Assembly: GCA_013397455.1 (NCBI GenBank)
Contig: VYZB01000168.1
Location: 1,268,839-1,332,838 of the forward strand
Direction: 5' to 3'
DNA from: Crotophaga sulcirostris
Lineage: Eukaryota; Chordata; Aves; Cuculiformes; Crotophagidae
Length of the DNA: 64,000 nucleotides
Shown here: positions 26,871 through 37,860 of the stretch, in pieces
How positions within the stretch are numbered: the first letter of the stretch is position 1
Layout: the number at the start of each line of letters is the position of its first letter
Translations under genes and position numbers: made by a program
Notes under the pieces: generated by a model
Told to the model about the DNA's origin: nothing
Seen by the model: only the letters and a program-made list of their open reading frames with translations
Database searches by the model: none

Positions 26871-29429
26871 CACATTTTACTACCTAGCAGAAAGGAATCT
26901 AATCCAAACTAGCCTCATAGGCTCCACCTGTAGTGATTACAGGAATACTGATACCTTCACCCCTTGCGATATTTATCATTTAAGACATGTGGCATATAAA
27001 ATGAAGCTAATAGATGCACAATTTTCTGCAAGTACTTATCTGACTAAAATGATATCTTAGCTGACCAGTTTAAATGGAATACAAAATTTACGAAGCTGAA
27101 AACAAATGAGATGAACCTTCCAGTAAGTCAATAGGAAAATGTTTATACCTTTATAGGGCTCTTTCTGAGAGGGAATTGTGTTGAGCGGACTTAAATATCT
27201 AAACTTACATAGACATTATCTGCCTCTGAAACCTTCAAAGTTTTTTTTCTTTCCCTTAAATAGAGAATCAAGTGACTGTTTGGTGTGTTGCTTCAGGAAA
27301 CATACAAATTTAGGGACATGTATAGTTTAGTTATGTCATCTTTACTTATATAGATTATAGAAGCCTTGTCTGGTCTTATGAATAAAAACAGATCATAATC
27401 GTGCAGTGCGACTGGTTATTAACAGAAAACATTTGAACAATAAGACTGTGTTCTGTGATATATTGCATAATGTCAAATGAAGACTTCGGTAAAATATTGT
27501 TTTTTAGCACTGGTTGTAATAATTAAGGTACATCTACACTGAAGATCAAACTGATGGGAGTTTGTTATGACCATTTTTGAAGGCATAGCAGAAGTGTATT
27601 GCAAAGTCACACAAAACAAAATTTAACATTCCTTCTTAGTACTGCTTGTTCATTTAGGCTTAGTGGTTTTTAACCAAATTCTTACATGTTCTCACAAACT
27701 CAACAGAGAAGTTCTTGTTTACAACTTATCTTGCAGCTATACCCTTTCTTACTAATTGAGATACCAAAAACAAAGAAAAACTAAGTCTTGTGTGCACAGG
27801 TTACGAAGGAAAACAGGAAAACAGCAATGTTTTTCACTTGATCATTCAATTTGGAAAGGCCTCTTAAAGACTAACTCTTAAAAAGACTCTTCTAAGAAGT
27901 GAAAAACTGTTGCCTTACTCTTTTATGAAAGGGAAGTTCACTGCAATTCACTTGAAATAAAATTTTAGCTTGTATTAAGCTTTATGAAATTAAATGGCCT
28001 GAATAGGTGCACAAAGTTAAAACCTTACATTGAAAGGAACTCCAAGTCATTCTTACCAGATACACATACACACAAAAGTCAGTTACAAGAGTACCCAGTA
28101 TGTACTAAATTGATTGCAGTCCTGAGCTACTGCTCTAAGGCCATGGACGTGTTAAGGTATGGATGAGAAGAAGTAATTTTGAGTCCAGCCAAGCATGAAA
28201 GAGATGCACATTTTTCCTTTCCTAAAGTAAGAAAGAAGGTTATAAAATACTCTGAAATAAAGAGGCAGCTCTCCTTTTGCTCAGTTTTATAGTATGGCCA
28301 ACAGCTCTTCCAGTTCACTCCTGGGAGTTTGCAGCAACTGGAGGCCTAAGAAGAACTGAGTACAAAAGACAATACAATGACATAAAAGAGCAGTATTCAA
28401 TAACTCAGCATTGTTCCTAACATGTCATGACATCATCAAGATGATATTAAAAGAGGTGATGAGCAACTGGGAAGCTTTGCCAAAGAATTTAATATAAATA
28501 GTCTTTGAACATTTTTACCAGCATGTTTAAGTGCTATTGTCATGTAAATGACCCAGGGCTTCTACTTTTGAACATCAGGTATTTAGAATATATTCCTACA
28601 GAGGACACTGAGGCTAAAATTTGGTAAACAAAGATAAGTAACAGGATTTAATAGAGATTTAAGGTTCTTGATATTCATCGATTTGCCTGTCTCAAGACAG
28701 CTGCTTGACTGGCTTCTTTTGATTAACTGACTTAAAGGCTTTCTTTAGTTTCATAGGATTTATTTAAGATTAGTCACATTTGCCCAATTATAAATTGTTT
28801 AAGTCATCCGTGATATACCAAATAGGATTCACCAACCTTTTAATGAATTTTGCTCATCTATAAATTATTTTAATTATCTGTGATACAGTATTACTTGTCT
28901 GCTAGTAATTTTGATAATAGAGTACTTGGTTCCCTCAAGAGACAGCTGACTATTCAAGGTGTAATATCTTTAAAAACCCCTTATAGAGAAATTTGCAAAA
29001 CATTGAAGTAATCACTGTGTACAGTTTTGCTTTTAATATACGTCCCTTTTCCTAAGGATAAAATGATGATAGAAGGAATCATCCATTTTTTTTTCCTTTA
29101 ATTATGACATGACAATGAACAAAGATCAAGAGACTAAACAAAGGGAATTAACCCTGATTCAGCATTGAGAGAGCCAGATATTGAGATTTAGCTTCGACCT
29201 TTTATAATTTCTTCAGATTACAAATAGACTGTAAGTTTTGAAATAAATTGAAATGGCACTTAGTAACTTGAAATAACTTCTTATAGCCTCACAATATTAT
29301 TAACAATCAAGAGTACTTCATGAAAATATTTAATTTGGTAATTAGTTCTTGCTAAACAGGAACTGTTTTCATCAGAGATTTCTTTTCAGTTTGAGAAATA
29401 GGGAACTACGAACCAGCATGTATGACACA
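26871..29429. other. AT-rich non-coding stretch
   Basis: Nothing recognisable: no exon, no clear transposon, only short frames. Confidence 0.5.
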
Positions 29430-30320
29430 ATGTCAAGCAAATTGGAAAGAACTGTAATCAGGAACAGAACTGGCAGACAAGTGGATGGATATAATGTAAA
29501 GTGAAAGAAGCAACACAACTTTTATAGCAGGTAATTACCCTTTACAAAATTTATTAGAGTGATTTTAAAGAGCCAGCAAGTGTATGAATAGAAGTGTATT
29601 TGGATTTTTGAAAAGTCCCTTACCACAGACTTTTAAAGAAATGAGGGTATAGCAGAAAGAAATTGGAAAGACTTTTCTTGGGTTAATAATTGCTTAAATA
29701 AGTTGATGTGAAGTGTTGGTTTTGTTATTGGAGGGAGGTGACGAAGGGAGTCCCACAGGGATCCTTTCTGTTGCAGCGGACACAAAGTCTGTTGATGGGA
29801 TTGAGGTAGTAAGGGTAATAAAAATAAATCTGACTACCAGGAGCATAGACCTCATGATGTTGAATGATAGGGTAAAAAAATGGCAGGGGAAATTCAGTGA
29901 TGATAAAAACAAAGTGGGGAGCAAAGCAAAGATGAAAAGTGGGGAGAAAACACCTAACTATACAGACTGTGCTAGTCTGTCTTCTCTAGGAAAGTAATCT
30001 CGGAAGTAGGGCAGATAGTACAATCAGAGCATCAGCATATTGGTCAGCAGAGATAAAAAATGTAAATAAAACAGAGAATGTCATTGTCCCATTGTCAATA
30101 TGAAGTGCCCCCATGTTCTGAGTTTTGTGTACATTTCTGTCTTCTCTCCACTCCAAGCTAAGAAAGGATGTAGTAAATAGAAAAAGGAAAGAGAAGGGCA
30201 ACTAGAAATGGTAACAGCTGTGAAAAAAACATTTTTTCTGCCTTCAGATAAGGCAGTCACGGTACAGATGTGTAAAACTGTGAATGACATGGAGAATGGA
30301 AAATGGGTGTGAATTTTCAG
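29430..30320 (+). mobile_element. Ancient CR1-group LINE, sense, with decayed reverse transcriptase
   Basis: A heavily mutated CR1-type ORF2 region is readable in pieces and in the expected order. A TTTATTAGAGTGATTTTAA-like block near 29550 is followed by a palm-region remnant near 29600 (GGATTTTTGAAAAGTCCC, then CAGACTTTTAAAG). Codons at 29747-29764 read GVPQGS, the reverse-transcriptase B motif. A different frame at 29878-29916 reads KWQGKFSDDKNKV, resembling the conserved 'KWQMKFN.DKCKV' stretch. The thumb region (near 30060-30190) and an AATGACATGGAGAA block (30275-30300) follow. Frame changes between blocks show it is long dead. The style matches CR1 copies shared across amniotes rather than young bird copies. 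Ends are approximate. Confidence 0.78.
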
Positions 30321-31782
30321 TTTTTCTCAAAGTATTGAACCTAACAGGCAAGAAATTATGTGATCGGGAAAGAAACTCAAACCGTTGCTGAGCATCAGAA
30401 ACATAACTTAGTTGAGTAGTTACTCAAGATTATAGCAGTGTCTACAGAGCACTTGTGCGCATTTAACTCATACAAACACATGTACCTATCTGTCCATGTA
30501 AAGTATGATGGTGAAATATTTTCCTTTTCTGCACAAGTGTTCAAAATACATACATAAGAACAATATCTATTGAAATACACATATGCTGGATGTCTCTTTA
30601 TATGTGGATATACTTCTGTTGGAGCTATCAAGGAAAGATTAAGTTCCTAACTTCAGCAGCCCTCTGAGGTGCTTAAAGCAGGGATTTCACTGGCTAGAGA
30701 AATCCAGCTTCTGCTAATGGGGGAAGAAGGCTATTCTTTTTTATTCTTCTTTAGTTTTGAGTGACATGCAGAAGAAAGATGCAACAAGCCAGATTGCAAT
30801 CTCCCTACCCACAATTAAATCCATAGCAAACAGATCAAAGTCAGCTGCATCGTTCCTGGTACACAGCAGCTGAGCTGAGAACAGACCCTCGTCATACAAA
30901 ATTTGATGAAGGATTGCCACTGCAGAGCTTCTGGAATAAGAGATTACAGTCATATGACTTAAACTCTGAAAGTTTCTGACATTTAATATCAGTAATTAAG
31001 AGTTCAGATTGGTGGTTGAATTAAAAACTCCTTGCAGTTATGGATAAGAAACTGCAACCCTGCCAATCATGGAGCACAGCTGACCTTATGAAAGTTGATC
31101 TTTACTTCTAGTGTTGTTCCTGTACCACCTCCTTATTACCTATGTGTCTCAGAAGTGCTTAAAAAGATGTGTGGATGCTGTCATCAGGTTCTGACCTGAC
31201 AGGAGGTTGCTGGGGCACTAAGCATTGGCTGGCTGCTGCAGCTCACATAAGTACAGAAAAACCTTCAAAGGCCTGAAAGGCAGGACCACTTGAGAGGCGC
31301 TTCTTCCCCCACAGACTGACCTGCCTCTCAATCTGCTGCCTCACTGCTGCCAACCCAGAGCATCTGTCCCTTCTCCTCACACTGAGACAGCACAGTCCTT
31401 TCTCTCCTACGTGTAAACATGAAAGTGCTTGAGACACCCTTTGCAGCCCAGAAAACATGACACACCACAGGCTGAAAACTCTTTGCCATCACTCCTCCCC
31501 ATTACCACCAGGGAGGCATCACTAGGTGCCACAGGATGGCACTACACTATGACCTGTGGATGGGAGGCACCTGTGTATGTGAAAGGCACTTTGGCAGAGA
31601 AATGGACTCACTAAAAAGTTCAGATGGTCACAAGGGTAATTTTTTTCACCCATGGATACCCAATGGCTTCATAAGCAAGACTTCAGATTATATTTCCCAT
31701 CTGAAGTCCAATATTTGCAATAAAGTAATTATTTGGCAATGGTGAAAAAATAATAGTATGCTATTAATATAGTAGCATAGGG
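30321..31782. other. Non-coding stretch with a GC-richer patch
   Basis: No exon recognised. About 31200-31640 is noticeably more GC-rich and C-rich on the plus strand (for example the CTTCTTCCCCCACAG block near 31300) and could be an old LTR, an unrecognised exon or regulatory DNA. No domain is readable in any frame. Confidence 0.4.
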
Positions 31783-32527
31783 AGGCTCTGCAGAGGAATC
31801 TGGACATGCTGGATTGATGGGCTGAGACCAACAGGATGAGTTTCAACAAGGCCAAGTGCTGGGTCCTGCACTTCGGACACTACAACCCCATGCAGTGTTA
31901 CAGGCTTGGGGAAGAGTGGTTGGAAAGCTGCCTGGCAGAAAAGGACCTGGGGGTGTTGGTTGACAGCCAGCTGAATGTGAGCCAACAGTGGCCCAAGTGA
32001 CCAAGAAGACCAGTGGCATCTTGGCCTATACCAGAAACAGCGTGGCCAGCAGGGGCAGGGAGGTGATTGTGCCCCTACACTCAGCATTGGTGAGGCCACA
32101 CCTTGAATCCTGTGTTCAGTTTTGGGCCCCTCACTTCAAGAAGGACATTGAGGGGCTGGAGTGTGTCCAAAGAAGGGCAATGAGGATAATGAAGGAGCTG
32201 GAGAACAGGGAGCAGTTGAGGGAACTGGGGCTGTTTAGCCTAGGGATGATGAGGCTGAGAGGAGACCTCATCGCTGCCTACAACTGCCTGAAAGGAGGTT
32301 GTAGCGAGGTGAGAATTGATCTCTTCTGCCAAGTGACAGGTGATAGGATGAGAAGAAATGGCCTCGAGTTGTGCCAGGGGAGGTTCAGACTAGACATTAG
32401 GGAAAAGTTCTCCACTGAAAGGGTGGTCAGGCACTGGAACAGTCTGCCCAGGGAGGTGGTTGAGTCACCATCCCTGGAGGTGTTTAAAAGACGGGTAGAT
32501 GAGCTTCTCAGGGACATAGTTCAGTAA
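31783..32527 (+). pseudogene. CR1 ORF2 C-terminal fragment, broken
   Basis: Translation gives the thumb and C-terminal part of the CR1 reverse transcriptase, including the LHFGHYNPM and DLGVLVD motifs, then (second frame, 31988-32527) [19 protein letters not shown] and the final [11 protein letters not shown] block. It is inactivated by a TGA at a conserved Trp position near 31817-31819, by a one-base frameshift near 31985, and by loss of a few codons in the segment before LRELGLF. The catalytic motifs are absent because of 5' truncation. Confidence 0.88.
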
Positions 32528-32597
32528 GTGGACAGGTACAGTTGGACTCAATGATGTCAAAGGTTTTTTCAAACCAGGCAACTCCATGAATCTAAAT
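31783..32597 (+). mobile_element. CR1 LINE, 5'-truncated, sense
   Basis: About 0.8 kb holding the C-terminal part of CR1 ORF2 and the 3' UTR. The start lies just after the reverse-transcriptase catalytic region, a typical truncation. The 3' UTR has GTTGGACTCAATGATGTC, then AAAGGTTTTTTC, a degenerate version of the standard CR1 terminus. The usual octamer tail is replaced by drifted AATACT-like units. It is more decayed than the copy at 41.7 kb. Its 3' end faces that of the CR1 at 33.1 kb. Confidence 0.93.
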
Positions 32598-32641
32598 GAT
32601 ACTACTAATACTTTAATACTAATACTAATATCATCATCAGT
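32593..32641. repeat. AATACT-type simple repeat at CR1 tail
   Basis: Several imperfect ACTAAT/AATACT units and a short ATC run follow directly on the CR1 3' end. CR1 elements end in short tandem repeats instead of poly-A, so this array probably grew from that tail. Confidence 0.7.
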
Positions 32642-33145
32642 TAATGTAGTACAACAATACAATATTTTGTAAAAGCAGTCTTTTTTCTAAAGAAAATCCT
32701 GAATTTTCACTCACCAAGAATAATTCTCTGGAATATCTCTCTCCTCCCCAAATATTTTATCAACAAACATAAATATCTTAACTCAAAAATCTTTCGTTTA
32801 GACAGTATCTGCCGTGGTTATATGAGTTCATAGAGCCTTTTACTTTAATATATCCTCTCTTAGTATTTAGAAGATATAAGGTGCAATAGGAAATGTAGTT
32901 CAACCAGACAATTCAGCCAATGAAGGAGAATGAATACATGAAGTATTCTATGATCTTATCAGTCTAAACCGGAACCTTGATGTTCACTATCAGATACAGT
33001 CAGGATAGCAAGCTCTGTAAACATAGGTAAAATGAGATGTAAGTTGTCACTCACCTGAAGGTTGTTTCACCATACCACATTTTAAGTGAGACAAAGGCTT
33101 AACTTACACTCAAGACCTGAGACCTGGGCAAAGCCAACCAGACAT
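32642..33145. other. Non-coding spacer between two facing CR1 copies
   Basis: About 500 bp of AT-rich DNA with nothing recognisable. Confidence 0.55.
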
Positions 33146-34225
33146 AATCATAGAACAATAGAATCATAGAATGGTTTGGGTTAGAAGGGACCTTAAAGAT
33201 CATCCAGTTTCAACTCCCCTGCCAAGGTCAGGAATGCCTCCCACCAGACCAGGTTGCTCAAGGCTCCATCCATCTCCAGCCTGGCCTTGAACACTTCCAG
33301 GGATAGGACATCCACAGCTTCTCTGGGCAATCTATTCCAATGTCTCACCACTCTCATTATGAAGAATTTCTTCCTAATGCCTAACCTAAATCTTCCCCTT
33401 TCCAATTTAACACCATTTCCCCTCATCATATAAGTACGAGCACCTTGTAACAAGTCCCTCCTCAGCTTTGTTACAGGCCCCCTTTAGGTACTGAAAGACT
33501 ACTCTAAAGTCTTCCCAGGGCCTTCTTTTCTCCAGGCTGAATAACCCGAACTCTACCAGCCTGTCCTCATAGCAGAGGTGCTCCAGCCTTCTTATCTTTG
33601 TAACCTACTCTGGTTCCTTTCCAACCACTCCATATCCTTCTTATTTTGGAGATTCCAGAACTGGACACAATACTCCAGGTGGGGTCTCATGAGAGGTCAG
33701 TAGAGGGGGAGAATTCCCTTCCTTACCTGCTGGACGCACTTTTGATGCAGCCCAGGACAGGGTTGGCCTTCTGGGCTGTAAGTGCACATTTACGGCTCAT
33801 GTTGAGCTTCTCATCAACCAGCACCCCAAGTCCTTCTCCACAGGGCTGCTCTTGATCACATTGTCCCCCAACCTGTAGCGAAACCTCAGATTTTCCTGAC
33901 TCATTTATAGGACCTTGCACTTGGCCTTCTTGAAACTCATGAGGTTCACATAGGACAGCTTCTCCAGTTTGTTCAGGACTCTATGGATGACATCCCATCC
34001 TTCTGGTGTGGGAGTTGTACCGCTCAGTTTGATGTCATTGACAAACTTGCTGAGGGTGCCCTCAATACTGCTGTCGGTATCATCAGTGAAAATATTAAAC
34101 AGCACTGGTCCCAGTACGGACCCCTGAGGGACACCACTTGTCACAGATCTCCATCTGGACATCGAGCCGTTGGCCACTACTTTCTGATTGTGACCATCAA
34201 ATCAATTCCTTATTTGTCATTTCTA
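33146..34225 (-). mobile_element. CR1 LINE, 5'-truncated, antisense
   Basis: On the minus strand it ends in ATTCTATGATTCTAT units preceded by the CR1 3' UTR (plus-strand TTTGGGTTAGAAGGGACC, then TTAAAGATCATCCAG). Going 5', it carries ORF2 sequence through the GVPQGSVLGP motif to an IRN.FDG block near 34200. The 3' UTR and coding drift differ from the copies at 31.8 and 41.7 kb, so it belongs to another CR1 subfamily. It is several times interrupted. The 5' edge is approximate. Confidence 0.94.
33193..34225 (-). pseudogene. CR1 ORF2 fragment with altered catalytic motif
   Basis: Minus-strand frames read the reverse-transcriptase B motif ([16 protein letters not shown], near 34090-34140), the C motif region and, near the 3' end, the VVRHWNRLPREAV block. 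At 34034-34045 the C motif reads FVND where active CR1 enzymes have FADD, so one of the two catalytic aspartates is replaced. Multiple frame changes and a stop replacing the Trp of the NWLDG motif (near 34210) confirm it is dead. Confidence 0.85.
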
Positions 34226-36600
34226 TGTACCATAAGATCCAAATACTGAGATAAAATCCTTGCCCACACAATAACTTAATAAATAGGGACAGTGGCTACA
34301 AAGTAGGGTTTCCATTTTTCTCACTGTTTTTCTCAGTCCCTAGGACACGGAATATTTCCACATTGGATGCCAGCTATCTAATCTATCTCCAAATACCCTC
34401 TACTAGTGCAGGTTTTGGGGAAGGAAATGAGATTTCTTCAAATTACTTCAGAAAGACTGAGGATTGAAAAGTTAGTCTGTATATTCCTGGGTGAACATTT
34501 TCTCTTTTGAACTTCTGGATAAAAGATGCCTTTCTCTAGCATAAGAATTTGTCAAATGCTTTGAGGATGTCTATTGAACGAAACAGTCACTCAGCTCTCT
34601 AGTATCACCAGGATCTAGATATTTTGGGCCAACTCTGGGAATGCATATAGGCATCCATTGACCCTCTGTATCAGCAAACTAAATCCCTCCAAGACCTTCA
34701 GGAACTCTGAAGCTGAGAGAAGAGTTTCCAAAGTTACACATTTTCCCTTTTCTGTCAAAAATGGCAGTAGGTGTTTGTTACATTCCTTTTTGTGCAGTGA
34801 CCTATCTGGGACCAGAGATGGATGTTCAGTCCACTGAGCTTGCCTGTGTATAAGGGTGCTTTTGTAACTGGTGGTAGCTGAGAGCTTGAGTCCACTCTGA
34901 ATGAAGAATACATGGTGTTTCCCACTGCCTTGGTGAATGCACTAAACAAAAGATTTTTCCTCACATACTTTGAAAACCTCATCAAACAAAGAAACGGTTT
35001 GCACAAGAAATATGCTGTGGAGTCATGCTTTTTTTGGTTGCAGTTTTGGAATTAGGCACCTAAATTCCTTTTAAATCCTATGGGACCTATCCAGACCCGT
35101 TCTTTGTGTTGGCTGTTGCTTCCTTAGAATCTATCAGGCCACAATGATGTGATCTTTCAACCAAACCATGCCATTTGCATTGTTTCCATAGTGAAGAAAT
35201 TAGAAAGGATTCCCAAACAGGAGGAGCTTTCATCATACCTCACCGAAACAGGAAGAAAGACTTGTGATCCAACGGATTATCTAGACTGTGAGCGGGCCAT
35301 AAATACTTGTTGTCCACACTAAGCCTTCTGCTGTCATATATTCCTCATTGCCATTACCTGTGCTAAGGAAATGTAGCCAGTATGTGTGTGCCTTTCTTTA
35401 TGCTGTCAATATACCTTATTTTCTTTGTACAAACACACCCTCAGCTGTTCTTCTCCTCAGCACCCCATCTGCAGAGATGGAGATGACAACACTTCCCCAT
35501 CTCAGTAAGCCTGATAGTGGAGGCCTTCGTTATTTCAGCAGATGGTGCCTTGGAATTTAGGGGAGGAAATCAGCTGGTGATCTGGATTTAGAGAGCTACA
35601 CACACTTCATTTCAGGCATCAGATTGGGACAAACCTCCTGGTGCCTGTTTCTTAGGTTGGGAGCTTGCCCAGGAGAGGGCTATGAAGATACTACATTTCA
35701 CACAGTGACTATTTCAGTTTTAGCCCCTTTCCTGCATAGGGACAATGGCTTATATTTACAAATAATGGCAGAATATGTCTAAAGCAAGACAATTTAGATG
35801 GATAGATTTTGGCTGGTGTTAAGAACTGTAATAAATAATCTCCTCCTCACCCACGCCTCTCCCAAAAATCCAAATGCCATTGTGCATATTTTATAACAAA
35901 CCCTAATAAAGAAATAATCCAAAATGGTACCTGTTAAAAAAAGGAATATCCCCAAAATGTAGGTTATTGAAATATAAGTGTAATATAGAAAAGATAGCAG
36001 TGTTGATATTAATGACCTATCTGTCTCCTGGTGCACTTTAAAAAAGTCTCTCAAGTATTTTATTTTATTTTTTTATTAGAAACTGTATCATTAGCTCTGA
36101 AAGACCTTACTGGGAAGGGCGAGGAGAAGGATCTGACTTTTTAAAAGCCAAATTCAGCTAGACTTTCTTTTTCTTGACTTAAAAAAAAAATTAAGATTTT
36201 TCATAAACATTTTTTCCCTCTGGCCGGAATATTAGGACAGCATATTAAATTCCCACCCCCAATTCCACAAAAGGAAGACCCAGTTACATTTACATAATAA
36301 TGTCTCTACTGTGCTTTTGACAGATGGGTTTCATCGACACAGACATACTGTTAGGGGCTTAGCAATAGATTAAAAAAACCAACAACAATACAGTGTAACA
36401 TAATAAAAGTGTATTGTAATGTACATCACAACTTTTGGCCAAGGTTAAATTTCCAGTTGGTGTATGAAAGTCATATTCCATTAGACAAAATAGATGTCAC
36501 ACAGCAGAACATTAAAGATGAGTTGGCTCAGCCATTTATTTTTATTTATATTACATTATATTTTCCTTGATTCTATTTATGTAGTAGTTAAAATAAAAAA
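34226..36600. other. Non-coding stretch
   Basis: No recognisable exon or repeat. The longest frames (34755-35006 minus, 35794-36054 minus) are featureless. Homopolymer A/T runs occur near 36058-36080 and 36180-36195. Confidence 0.5.
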
Positions 36601-37547
36601 GAAATCCTTCAGTCCCCCTTACTCATCTACACTGCTGCACCACAATGTTATTGACAGCAAGTGTTTCCATTTGAGGTTGCTCACAGTGCAGGGTGCTGTA
36701 CAAAGCCACAAGTTCCACCTGCAGCAGTTACAGCAGTCCCATTTAGATACACGTGACCAGGCTGCAAACTCTTACATGATTAGCAAGCCAACCACAGCAG
36801 CACCAAGCTCACTGAGCAACAACCCAGACTGCCAGTACAGCCCTGTCCACACGAACCCATTCACCGCTGCAGTGATAGCTGGTTTCTGCTCTGCTCAAAC
36901 TGTCATTTCACAGACCAGACAGGAGTCTATGCTGCAGCTCACTAGCTGAGCTGCCATGAGATCTCAGTTGTCCCCGCTCCTTGTTGTCTGCCCTAAGCCT
37001 CACAGAGTAAACTGCTTTGTAGTATAGGGACTCTTGGAGGAGATATCCAGGTGAGTTTATGACAGTATGATGTGTAGTCTTACCCCAGGATTGCCATTCA
37101 TTGCAGTGGTCCCAGGGTCCCAGGACCACCCACAGGTGGGTCCTGTGCACTGTCCCCTCCTCACAACACCTCCATGGCTGCCTTTAGTCCTTAGGAGATT
37201 CTCCAAAAGCCTCTGAAGAGAAAAGAATGTTTTATTTTTATTGCTGTTGGTTCTTTCCCCTTTCCTCCCCCCTCCAAGTTTGAGCAAATTTGTGCCTTTC
37301 TTCAGTAATGGCTTTGTGCAGTTTCATGATAAAAGCCATCCACCAAAGAGACAGAGCAGTTTTCTCTGCATGTCTCCCTGAAAGGTACTCTTGGTTGCAA
37401 GAGCTTCACAGCCTTTCTTTAATGTCAAGTTATATGGGTTTGGGGGCTTTCCCAACTCCATCAATCCCCATGACAGCACAGACAGTTTGAGTGGAGTGGT
37501 GAGGACAGAGCTGATAAACTGCAGCCTCCTCCGGTACTGGACTCTGT

Positions 37548-37599
37548 CCAATGAGACAATAATACTCTCCTCAGGAAGCAGTTTATGCCTTGTATAAAA
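37548..37599 (+). promoter_or_regulatory. Candidate core promoter: CCAAT box plus TATA box
   Basis: CCAAT at 37548-37552 (context GTCCAATGAG, close to the NF-Y site) is followed 41 bp later by TATAAAA at 37593-37599 (context TGTATAAAAGC). This is the classic spacing for RNA polymerase II core promoters and for vertebrate LTRs, and predicts initiation near 37622-37630. A short frame and a splice-donor match follow. It could be a host promoter or a solo LTR remnant. Confidence 0.35.
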
Positions 37600-37629
37600 G
37601 CATTTTCCCACCAGGAGGTGGTAGCCAAG

Positions 37630-37662
37630 ATGCACATGGGGACGGGTGACACCATACATCAG
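37630..37662 (+). CDS. Candidate mini first coding exon
   Basis: An ATG at 37630, with a second in-frame ATG at 37636, lies where transcription from the TATA box would begin. The frame runs 11 whole codons (MHMGTGDTIHQ) and meets CAG|GTGAGG at 37662/37663, a strong 5' splice-site match. TATA, initiation zone, ATG and donor thus fall in correct order within 70 bp. No downstream exon was identified and the peptide is too short to recognise, so this remains a hypothesis. Confidence 0.2.
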
Positions 37663-37860
37663 GTGAGGCTGACCTCGCTGGTGACGCCATCCTTTCCTTA
37701 AAAACTGGTGGTGAAGTAATGGACTCTGAGTTGTTTGCCCTATTGTCATGGCAGCATGCAGCCAGAGGGTCTCATTCTTCCTTGAAGAAACTGTCATGTT
37801 GCCCCACACAGTCCCAAAACATAGGAAGAACTATAGTGGAAATTACTGAGAGAAGCCATT

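Larger units (their letters stand above)
36601..37860. other. GC-richer island of unknown origin
   Basis: This segment is visibly less AT-rich than its surroundings and carries the longest non-CR1 open frames in the window: 151 codons on plus ending at 36949 and 161 codons on minus from 37809 to 37324. Neither translation has a domain I recognise. The first is Q/S/T-rich, the second has no signal peptide or repeat. Overlapping long frames on both strands are expected where GC content rises, so they are weak evidence for genes. Possibilities are an old retroviral-type LTR or internal region, an unrecognised exon cluster or a promoter-proximal region (see the promoter entry). Confidence 0.35.

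Noticed and set aside
28580..28640. CAGAGGACACTGAGGCTAAAAT, MIR-core-like
   Set aside because: Only one short block matches and the expected following block is absent.
29790..29805. TGAGGTAGTA, the first ten bases of let-7 family microRNAs
   Set aside because: The match stops after ten bases, no hairpin partner is seen, and it falls inside the ancient CR1.
29713..29997. 94-codon plus-strand frame that could be called a small gene
   Set aside because: It lies wholly within an ancient CR1 and its last third reads as decayed reverse transcriptase.
35655..35690. GAGAGGGCTATGAAGAT, similar to a CR1 ORF2 stretch
   Set aside because: Similarity ends within about 25 bases and neither flank continues into CR1.
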